Source: Acidobacteriota bacterium (GTDB taxonomy: Bacteria; Acidobacteriota; Terriglobia; Terriglobales; Acidobacteriaceae). Taken from it: DNA of 5,488 nucleotides. Location: positions 1-5,488 of the forward strand of contig JAJZNH010000878.1 of NCBI GenBank assembly GCA_021811745.1, given 5' to 3'. The position numbers and the translations under genes are program-made. Under the pieces are notes generated by a model, which was not told the origin of the DNA, ran no database searches, and saw nothing but the letters and a program-made list of their open reading frames with translations. Below are positions 1-4,840 of this stretch, piece by piece (position 1 is the first letter of the stretch; every line of letters starts with the position of its first letter).

Positions 1-39
1 GTAGGAAAGGGTAAGGAAATTACGATACTCGGTAGACAT
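1..39 (-). CDS. N-terminus of an unidentified gene, cut by the left edge
   Basis: An ATG on the minus strand at 39-37 opens a reading frame that stays open to the window edge and gives only 13 residues, MSTEYRNFLTLSY. It is preceded by a strong Shine-Dalgarno sequence AAGGAG at 49-44, four bases from the start codon, and by a sigma70-like promoter at 127-155, so this is very likely a real gene start. Thirteen residues are too few for a family call. From memory the string loosely resembles the start of glutamine-synthetase-like proteins in acidobacteria, but this is a weak hint and not an assignment. The gene lies downstream of the kinase on the same strand and probably has its own promoter. 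Confidence 0.65.
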   Translation of the reverse strand, partial: MSTEYRNFLTLSY

Positions 40-43
40 GGAT

Positions 44-49
44 CTCCTT
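44..49 (-). promoter_or_regulatory. ribosome binding site of the left-edge gene
   Basis: The minus strand reads AAGGAG, then ATCC, then ATG. This near-consensus Shine-Dalgarno site is the main reason to believe that the 13-codon fragment at 1-39 is a true gene start. Confidence 0.7.
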
Positions 50-126
50 TTTTAGCGTGGAAGCAAGTGTCTGGTATCCGTTGCGATGTTAGGGCGTAGC
101 GCATAAGGAACCCGTGAAGATTCAAA

Positions 127-155
127 AATATGCGGCTGGCAAAGTGTCGGGTCAA
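127..155 (-). promoter_or_regulatory. sigma70-type promoter for the left-edge gene
   Basis: On the minus strand TTGACC (155-150, five of six consensus bases) is followed after exactly 17 bases by CATATT (132-127, four of six). The -35 box overlaps the TGA stop of the kinase gene. A transcript starting near 120 would have a leader of about 80 bases before the ATG at 39. The spacing and box quality make this the best promoter candidate in the window. It implies that the left-edge gene is transcribed separately from the kinase, at least in part. Confidence 0.5.
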
Positions 156-1126
156 CGGTGGCGCGCGAGCAGCACCATAAGCAGAAGGATCACGACCGGA
201 GTAAGAGCTAACGCCGTGTAATAGAGTATCTTACGAGGGAGGTGACTCCTGCGCTTTTGCCAGTTCCGCAACTCTGCCCGGTCCTCTACGCCGACCTTGT
301 CCAGATGTTCGAGATCCAGGAGAAAATCATGCGCCGTACGATAGCGCTTTCTGGGATCCCGCTCGAGCGCGCGGTAGAGGACCTCCTGCAGTTGGGGCGT
401 GATGGTGGGATCGGCTACATGAGGCGGAATCGGGTGGTTCAGAAGGCGGTCGTTCATCACGGCCATCGGCGAGGAACCGGAGAAGGGAAGCTTGCCTGAA
501 AGCATCTCATACAGCATGACGCCCATGGCGTAGATGTCGGAGCGGCCATCGCCGCGCTTTCCCTGCACCTGCTCGGGCGAAATATAGTCTGGCGTGCCCA
601 GGGTGGCCGTGAAGTTGGCGTAGGTCAGGCGGCGGGCGCCGGTGTCGCCAGCGATCCCGAAATCGATCAGCTTAATGTTGTCGTCGGCATCCACCATGAT
701 GTTTTCCGGCTTCAGGTCGCGGTGCACGACGCCGTTGGCGTGGATGTATTCGAGAGCGTTCAGAATCTGGATGGCCATGCGGATGGCCCGCTCATGAGAA
801 ATCCTTCCCTGACTCAGTATCTCGCGCAGGAGGCGGCCATCACACCACTCCATCACCATGTAGACCCGGGAGCGCTTGCCGCCGCCGAAGACGCGCATCA
901 CATTGGGATGGTTGAGCTTTTCGCCGATGCTGGCCTCGCGCTGGAAGCGGTCGAAGAGGATGGGATCTGCCTCCAGATCGGGATGGGGGAGCTTGAGCGC
1001 AACAATGCTGTTATCACGGGTATCGACGGCGCGGAAGATCGAGGCCATGCCGCTGCGGGCGATGGGCGCCTCTATGCGGTAAGAGTCGATCTGTGAACCT
1101 GCTTCCAGGCTGTCAAGAAAACCCAT
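152..1126 (-). CDS. tail-anchored Ser/Thr protein kinase (Hanks type)
   Basis: A 324-residue eukaryote-like Ser/Thr kinase that transfers phosphate from ATP to protein Ser/Thr. The kinase domain spans about residues 16-275: glycine-rich loop region 22-31, catalytic Lys45 in VALK, probable helix-C Glu64, HRDLKPEN at 135-142, DFG at 155-157, GTPDYISPEQ at 177-186 ending the activation loop, and Asp197 of helix F. All catalytic residues are present, so it should be active. The glycine loop is odd: it reads ARSGMA where the family usually has GxGGMG. A basic stretch (residues 287-299) precedes one transmembrane helix at about 299-320, and only four residues follow, so the protein is tail-anchored with a cytoplasmic catalytic domain and no PASTA or other outer sensor. 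The ATG at 1126 has GGAG eleven bases upstream. An in-frame ATG at 1279 would add 51 non-kinase residues overlapping the phosphatase gene and is unlikely. The gene follows the PP2C gene by 103 bases, its probable antagonist. Confidence 0.93.
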   Translation of the reverse strand: MGFLDSLEAGSQIDSYRIEAPIARSGMASIFRAVDTRDNSIVALKLPHPDLEADPILFDRFQREASIGEKLNHPNVMRVFGGGKRSRVYMVMEWCDGRLLREILSQGRISHERAIRMAIQILNALEYIHANGVVHRDLKPENIMVDADDNIKLIDFGIAGDTGARRLTYANFTATLGTPDYISPEQVQGKRGDGRSDIYAMGVMLYEMLSGKLPFSGSSPMAVMNDRLLNHPIPPHVADPTITPQLQEVLYRALERDPRKRYRTAHDFLLDLEHLDKVGVEDRAELRNWQKRRSHLPRKILYYTALALTPVVILLLMVLLARHR

Positions 1127-1167
1127 AAGTTGGCATGCTCCGCGAAGATAACTGTTTCTACTGTAGC

Positions 1168-1198
1168 GGGAAACGGCGCGAGAATCGCAAAGTTTCCC
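1168..1198 (-). other. stem-loop between phosphatase and kinase genes
   Basis: In the 103-base gap the transcript can fold into a symmetric hairpin: GGGAAAC pairs with GTTTCCC (7 bp), then a 3x3 internal loop (TTT/GCC), then GCGA with TCGC (4 bp) around a TTC loop. No run of T follows, so it is not a classic intrinsic terminator. It may act as an mRNA processing or stability element that sets the phosphatase:kinase ratio, but this is inference from structure alone. Confidence 0.45.
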
Positions 1199-1229
1199 TA
1201 AAGGACGCTGAATTCTCCTCGGAGGTGGG

Positions 1230-2033
1230 TCAGGAGGGCAAGCGGTAAGGCCGCCCGCGATACATGCCCACCTGCTCAACGGAGCGTATGCGGATCACCT
1301 GCGCCGTAGTGTTATCGCCGCCGTCGATGTCAACAGCATGCGCCACCAGATCGTTGGCCAACTCGTCCGCTTTCTTGTTTTGGGAAATGATGGCGGCAAT
1401 GTCCGCCTCGCTCATTGAGTTATGCAGCCCGTCTGTGCAGAGGACCAGCGTATCGCCGGTTTGCAGGGTGAGCGCCGTGGTCTCCGCGGAGATAAACAGC
1501 TCCGGACCCAACGAACGCAGCAGCACATGCCGCGACTCCGACAGGGCCACTTCACCGGCGGAGATCAGCCCGATCCGCATCTGCTCGTTGACCAGCGTAT
1601 GATCCTGGGTAATCTGCTTGCCGCAGCCGTTGCGCACCAGATAGCAGCGGGAGTCGCCCACATGAGAGACGATGGCCTGGTCATAACGCAGAGCACAGGC
1701 CACGATCGTCGTAGCCATCCTTTTCCCGCGGTACTCAGCGTTCAGGGTGAGGTCGTGCACAGCCGCGTTGGCATGCTGGATGAGACGGGGCAGCAGGCTG
1801 ATCAACATGGTTCCCGCCTGAGCCTCGGCAAACTCTTCGACGATGACCGAGATCGCCGTAGTCGAGGCCACCTCACCTAAGTCCAGCCCGCCGACGCCAT
1901 CGGCCACCGCGAAGAGATAGCCGTGCGAGCGCGCCTGATGGCGAGACGCGGGAATGAACGATCCCATCGCGTCCTCATTATTCGATCGAACCTTGCCGGA
2001 ATCGCTTGCCTGACCGAATTGAACGTCCAACAT
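1230..2033 (-). CDS. PP2C-family (PPM) Ser/Thr protein phosphatase
   Basis: A metal-dependent phosphatase that removes phosphate from Ser/Thr residues; in bacteria of the PrpC/Stp type it usually counteracts a neighbouring Ser/Thr kinase. The motifs are complete and in order (numbering from the 2033 start): SNNED at 17-21, VADGVGG at 43-49 with metal-binding Asp, ATTIVA near 107-112, HVGDSRCYL at 124-132, DHTLVNEQ near 144-151, LCTDGLHN near 198-205 and GGDNTTAQV near 238-246. At 267 residues it is a single catalytic domain with no membrane segment or added sensor, so it should be soluble. Start choice: ATG at 2033 has AGGCGG eight bases upstream. The ATG at 2054 (274 residues) has GGAAG directly touching it and lies in a strong hairpin, so 2033 is preferred though 2054 remains possible. 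The kinase gene lies 103 bases downstream on the same strand, so the two are probably co-transcribed. Confidence 0.93.
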   Translation of the reverse strand: MLDVQFGQASDSGKVRSNNEDAMGSFIPASRHQARSHGYLFAVADGVGGLDLGEVASTTAISVIVEEFAEAQAGTMLISLLPRLIQHANAAVHDLTLNAEYRGKRMATTIVACALRYDQAIVSHVGDSRCYLVRNGCGKQITQDHTLVNEQMRIGLISAGEVALSESRHVLLRSLGPELFISAETTALTLQTGDTLVLCTDGLHNSMSEADIAAIISQNKKADELANDLVAHAVDIDGGDNTTAQVIRIRSVEQVGMYRGRPYRLPS

Positions 2034-2050
2034 AGGCTTCGCCGCCTGGA

Positions 2051-2078
2051 GCATCTTCCGCGCTTGCGCGCAAGATGC
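2051..2078. other. strong hairpin over the upstream phosphatase start codon
   Basis: On the minus strand GCATCTT pairs with AAGATGC (7 bp), with an inner GCGC/GCGC stem (4 bp) closed by a GCAA tetraloop and a two-base GG bulge. The 3' arm contains the ATG at 2054, so that start would be hidden in the mRNA. Read on the plus strand, the same hairpin is followed by TTTT (2079-2082), like a short intrinsic terminator facing away from the phosphatase gene, although no plus-strand gene precedes it. Confidence 0.45.
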
Positions 2079-2105
2079 TTTTAAGTAATTGTGAAATATC
2101 CATCT

Positions 2106-2173
2106 CTAAAAAGCGCCTGGGTGGCTCTCTGCTTCTCGTCTCGCTGAAGAGTTGAGAAGAGACACCACCCAGG
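2106..2173 (-). terminator. intrinsic terminator of the permease gene
   Basis: Downstream of the permease stop the minus strand has CCTGGGTGG (2173-2165) and its perfect complement CCACCCAGG (2124-2116), with a further inner pairing of CTTCTC (2159-2154) and GAGAAG (2137-2132). The outer stem is followed by CGC and five T (2112-2108). A GC-rich 9-bp stem plus a T-run 32 bases beyond the stop codon fits Rho-independent termination in the minus direction. The plus side has no T-run, so it is one-directional. It separates the permease from the phosphatase-kinase transcript, which then needs its own promoter; I found no convincing one in the roughly 60 bases left. Confidence 0.7.
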
Positions 2174-2204
2174 GATTATCAGGTTGACTGGCGTGGCAAA
2201 GCAA

Positions 2205-3989
2205 TTACTTGGCTTCAAGTTTGGATTCGAGCAGGATTGCCTTACCTCTTACCCTTGACGAACGCAGGAAGTAAAGGGCCCCATAGATGCCCCAGACTGC
2301 CGAGATTGCGAGTGCAAGTAAAGGCTCTTTCGTGGTTCCGAGACCGAAGAGCGGAGCAATGACATAAAAGGCCATGCAGACCACGTTGGCTACAAGTCCG
2401 AAGCCAGGAATCAGCAAGTGACGGACAAAGCTGAAATCAGGACGCTTATTGAAGGCCACGATGCACAGGAAGCAGCTAAGTGCATAAAGGATAAAGGTTC
2501 CAAAGTTAGAGGTGAGTGTGATGGTCAAAAGTGAGTTAGGCATGGCCGCCATGGCTGCGTGGCTGGTGTAGCCGAAGCTGGAAAGGATGCCATGCGGCAG
2601 CGCGGCGATGGCCGCATCCGACGGAGCGCCGGCGTCGCCGAAAGCCAGTGAAACAGCCACGCAGCCCACCACCGCGGAGATGCTGGCCAGCGTCCAGATG
2701 GCGCGCCTTGGGGTGAGAGACGCGGCGTGCAACATACCGAAGTTCTCTGGAACCTCGGCATCTTTACCCATTGCATAAGTGACGCGGGCGCCGGTGTTCA
2801 TGCATGAAAGCGTGGTGCCGATCAACGCCAGGAAGACGGTGAAGGCCTCGCCCAGCATGAAGTACTTGCCGTGTCCCTGGCCCAGCAGCGCATCGCCGAC
2901 CATGATCATCATGTCGCCAATGGGAGCTGCTGAACTGGCCGCGTTCTGCATGGTATATCCCGAATTGAGAAAGTAGTTTGCTGCAAAGTATTCAAACAGA
3001 TAACAGAGCACCCCCTGGATAAGCAGCGAAGCAATGACGGCGATGGGAATGTGCTTGGTGGGGTTCTTGGCCTCACCTCCCATTGCGGTAACCGATTCGA
3101 AGCCGACCAGGATCAGGATGGCGACCGTTGCCTGGATAAACATCCAGTTGAAGTTGTGTACCGAGATGACCGAAAGGGCTGTGGGGTGCGTCAGAAAATT
3201 GCCGCTCGCGTCCTTCTCGGGATAGCTGATGTGGAAGGGGACCGGCTTTCCGGACTTATCCAGTAAAGGCAGCGGTGTTCCGCTTGCATCGCGCAGGATC
3301 GTGCCGTCCTTCGGATTGCTGGCGAACTGATACGTATAGGTCGAGAGCGACTGGGCATCGTATTGGAAGGCGGGTGCGCCCGACGGATGGTTCGCGCGGT
3401 AGCCAATGGCCAGTACGCTGAACAGGACCAGCGCCGAGATCTGTACGACGTTAATGGCCAGATTGACGGCCGTTGATGCGCCTGCGCCTTTCTGCGCAAT
3501 CCAGGCCACGAAGAACGAAAAGACAACGGCCACCAGGCCCATGAAGACCGGGCCGGGATTGGATCCGCTCAGGAAATTGGGAAAGAGAAAGCCGACTACG
3601 TAGCCGACGAAGATGCCGGTGGTAGCCACCATCACGCCGGGATAGACCCAGTAGTACAGATGCGAGCCCCAGCCCACGATGAACTTTGCAATTCGCGCGT
3701 ACTTGAATGCCTTGTCCTTCGAGAGCATGGCCTGTTCGGCGTAGTAATAGCTCGATCCGGTACCGGGATAGAGCTTGGAGATTTCGGCATAGGCAACCGC
3801 CGTTGCCAGGCACAACAGAAGCGCGGCAAAGATGCCCAGCCACATGGCTGGCGCCGTTGTGCCGGTAGTGGCCTGGATGTAGAAGGTGAGCCACAGGAAG
3901 GCGCCGGGAGCGATGAGTGCCATTGCGTTGCTGGTCAGCCCCGTAAGGCCCAGAGTGGCCTGCATTTGAGGTGCTTTCTGTTCTGCCAT
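2205..3989 (-). CDS. APC-superfamily amino acid permease
   Basis: An inner-membrane amino-acid/polyamine/organocation transporter of 594 residues that should carry an amino acid or amine by cation symport or exchange; the substrate cannot be read from the sequence. About 12 hydrophobic helices are visible: 13-38, 49-70, 102-136, 147-166, 172-197, 280-302, 314-338, 378-400, 429-451, 486-513, 524-548, 555-576. Family marks are the TM1 stretch with ALIAPGAF and the TM6 stretch GFESVTAMGGEAKNP followed by HIP. The chain is longer than the usual 430-500 residues because of a hydrophilic insert at about 198-279 between helices 5 and 6 and a longer Ala-rich loop between 9 and 10; both are predicted to face the periplasm. 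The ATG at 3989 has AAGGAG seven bases upstream. An ATG at 3995 sits only one base after that site and would add two residues. The gene is followed by an intrinsic terminator and is divergent from the outer-membrane protein gene at 4841. Confidence 0.9.
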   Translation of the reverse strand: MAEQKAPQMQATLGLTGLTSNAMALIAPGAFLWLTFYIQATTGTTAPAMWLGIFAALLLCLATAVAYAEISKLYPGTGSSYYYAEQAMLSKDKAFKYARIAKFIVGWGSHLYYWVYPGVMVATTGIFVGYVVGFLFPNFLSGSNPGPVFMGLVAVVFSFFVAWIAQKGAGASTAVNLAINVVQISALVLFSVLAIGYRANHPSGAPAFQYDAQSLSTYTYQFASNPKDGTILRDASGTPLPLLDKSGKPVPFHISYPEKDASGNFLTHPTALSVISVHNFNWMFIQATVAILILVGFESVTAMGGEAKNPTKHIPIAVIASLLIQGVLCYLFEYFAANYFLNSGYTMQNAASSAAPIGDMMIMVGDALLGQGHGKYFMLGEAFTVFLALIGTTLSCMNTGARVTYAMGKDAEVPENFGMLHAASLTPRRAIWTLASISAVVGCVAVSLAFGDAGAPSDAAIAALPHGILSSFGYTSHAAMAAMPNSLLTITLTSNFGTFILYALSCFLCIVAFNKRPDFSFVRHLLIPGFGLVANVVCMAFYVIAPLFGLGTTKEPLLALAISAVWGIYGALYFLRSSRVRGKAILLESKLEAK

Positions 3990-3996
3990 GAGCATT

Positions 3997-4002
3997 CTCC
4001 TT
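3997..4002 (-). promoter_or_regulatory. ribosome binding site deciding the permease start
   Basis: The minus strand has AAGGAG at 4002-3997. It lies seven bases from the ATG at 3989 but only one base from the ATG at 3995, so the downstream ATG is the better start. Confidence 0.7.
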
Positions 4003-4016
4003 TTGAGTCGAGGTAG

Positions 4017-4034
4017 TTTCCGGCTATTTCCGGC
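4017..4034. repeat. direct repeat tttccggc, 10-base period
   Basis: Two perfect 8-base copies, 4017-4024 and 4027-4034, lie in the permease leader about 28-45 bases upstream of its start codon. A one-helical-turn period suits a DNA-binding protein, or the repeats may belong to leader RNA structure. Chance is also possible at this length. Confidence 0.35.
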
Positions 4035-4238
4035 CTTGTGCTGCCGGGGAATGATCGAGCATCACCTTTGCCTGGACTTCCATCCTGACCGGTGCGGTTA
4101 GGTTGAATGTAGGATCGACTCGATAAAGATGAAATGAGGAAACGAAAAATGATTGGCTCAAATTCTCCAATCAGGTCGGCTTTGCTTCGTCGAAGAAAGG
4201 CGCGCGCATATTTTCCGGGAGAGACAGAATGAAAGCGC

Positions 4239-4252
4239 GGCTTGATCAAGCC
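4239..4252. promoter_or_regulatory. 14-bp perfect palindrome, possible operator
   Basis: The sequence ggcttgatcaagcc is its own reverse complement over all 14 bases. It lies about 250 bases upstream of the permease start and 590 bases upstream of the outer-membrane protein start. It is symmetric as dimeric repressor sites are, but the regulator is unknown and one such palindrome is not very unlikely in a window of this size. Confidence 0.3.
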
Positions 4253-4391
4253 AACTGATAAATCCTCTTACTTAGAGATCGCACGGAACAGCGATGAACA
4301 CTTTGAGATGGACGAGGGCCGCAAGGGAAATATGTCACTCCGGCGCACCTCAAAGATTTCTTCGAATCGTGCCAGCGGCCCATTCGCATGA

Positions 4392-4428
4392 GCCGAAGAA
4401 AGAAGGAAGACTTCTTTACTGGGTCGGC
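4392..4428. other. imperfect hairpin in the intergenic region
   Basis: Outer arms gccga (4392-4396) and tcggc (4424-4428) enclose an inner 7-bp stem aaagaag (4399-4405) with cttcttt (4411-4417), five bases in the loop and an uneven internal loop (2 and 6 bases). There is no T-run on either side, so it is not an obvious terminator. Confidence 0.3.
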
Positions 4429-4479
4429 CTGCCGAATGTATTTGCAGTTGCGAATTTGAGTTAGTCGCGCAAGCGATCC

Positions 4480-4498
4480 ATAAAGATTCGATAAAGAT
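4480..4498. repeat. tandem ataaagat direct repeat, 11-base period
   Basis: Perfect copies of ataaagat lie at 4480-4487 and 4491-4498, 11 bases apart, with a third copy at 4122-4129. The second and third share the longer string tcgataaagat. Half-sites spaced by one helical turn are typical for response regulators of the OmpR/PhoB kind, but I cannot name the regulator. Confidence 0.4.
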
Positions 4499-4511
4499 CA
4501 GGGAGCCTGTG

Positions 4512-4565
4512 CTCAGAATTTAACGTCTCGCTTCTGAGGATGCGAGATCCGTGCCGAGAGATCTC
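4512..4565. other. interleaved inverted repeats, possible pseudoknot or switching leader
   Basis: Three pairings overlap. ctcagaa (4512-4518) pairs with ttctgag (4532-4538). tctcgc (4526-4531), inside that loop, pairs with gcgaga (4542-4547) outside it, which is an H-type pseudoknot layout. gagatc (4544-4549) pairs with gatctc (4560-4565) and excludes the second stem. On an RNA this could form a switch. It lies about 280 bases upstream of the outer-membrane protein start. The stems are short (6-7 bp), so chance cannot be excluded. Confidence 0.3.
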
Positions 4566-4578
4566 AATTGCTTTTCAT

Positions 4579-4610
4579 ATTTCCGCAGTCTTCTTCTCCA
4601 TTTCGGAAAT
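4579..4610. other. 7-bp inverted repeat followed by a CT run
   Basis: atttccg (4579-4585) and cggaaat (4604-4610) are perfect complements around an 18-base pyrimidine-rich loop. A simple dinucleotide repeat of alternating C and T follows at 4612-4622. Confidence 0.35.
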
Positions 4611-4634
4611 CCTCTCTCTCTCTTGATGTGTTCT

Positions 4635-4663
4635 TTATGTCTTTCGTGACATAACTGACATAA
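4635..4663. promoter_or_regulatory. operator-like dyad with an extra half-site
   Basis: ttatgtc (4635-4641) and gacataa (4648-4654) form a perfect 7-bp dyad with a six-base centre. A third half-site gacataa follows at 4657-4663, so tgacataa occurs twice with a 9-base period. This looks like a binding site for a dimeric regulator upstream of the outer-membrane protein gene, whose start codon is 178 bases further on. The regulator is unknown. Confidence 0.45.
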
Positions 4664-4830
4664 GGAATGGTGACCGGTTAACTTCAGGGGCCGCGCAGCC
4701 GTTTGCATTTGGGGCTGTTCACCGTTGCTGTCACTCGCGCATGTGCGTGCAGCGAATGTTTGAGCTGTGCGCTGACACAGATACGAACCATCGCTTGCGA
4801 AGCAATATCATCAATTATTCAACAATCAAT

Positions 4831-4835
4831 GGAGG
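4831..4835 (+). promoter_or_regulatory. ribosome binding site of the outer-membrane protein gene
   Basis: GGAGG lies five bases before the ATG at 4841 and fixes this start over the later in-frame ATG codons at 4880 and 4928. Confidence 0.75.
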
Positions 4836-4840
4836 ACCAG

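Larger units (their letters stand above)
3990..4840. other. 851-base divergent intergenic region without a convincing gene
   Basis: This stretch separates the divergent permease and outer-membrane protein genes. The open frames here (for example 4134-4232 plus, 4294-4464 plus, 4520-4708 minus) are short, lack good ribosome binding sites and show no recognisable domain. What stands out instead are repeats and dyads: tttccggc twice at 4017-4034, a 14-bp palindrome at 4239-4252, a hairpin at 4392-4428, ataaagat twice at 4480-4498 with a third copy at 4122-4129, interleaved inverted repeats at 4512-4565, a hairpin at 4579-4610 followed by a CT run (4612-4622), and an operator-like site at 4635-4663. 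I could not place a convincing sigma70 promoter for either flanking gene. A small RNA or structured leader is possible but unproven. Confidence 0.6.

Noticed and set aside
1127..1279. In-frame upstream extension of the kinase by 51 residues to ATG 1279
   Set aside because: The extension overlaps the phosphatase gene, has no kinase-like sequence and spans the intergenic hairpin; ATG 1126 has a ribosome binding site and begins just before the kinase domain.
3451..3894. 147-residue minus-strand open frame within the permease
   Set aside because: Alternative frame of the permease gene on the same strand, rich in Arg/His, with no domain.
4134..4232. 32-residue basic plus-strand open frame starting MRKRKMIG
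   Set aside because: Very short, no clear ribosome binding site, no support beyond being open.
3935..4249. 104-residue minus-strand open frame overlapping the permease 5' end
   Set aside because: It overlaps the well-supported permease start in another frame, has no ribosome binding site I can see and no recognisable domain.
4294..4464. 56-residue plus-strand open frame starting MNTLRWTRAA
   Set aside because: Only a weak GGA is present upstream and no family features are visible; its length is within chance expectation for this GC content.
4520..4708. 62-residue minus-strand open frame with a CxxC and His residues resembling a zinc-binding motif
   Set aside because: No Shine-Dalgarno sequence precedes its ATG, its composition is Arg/Lys-rich as in chance frames, and it covers the inverted repeats and operator-like site.
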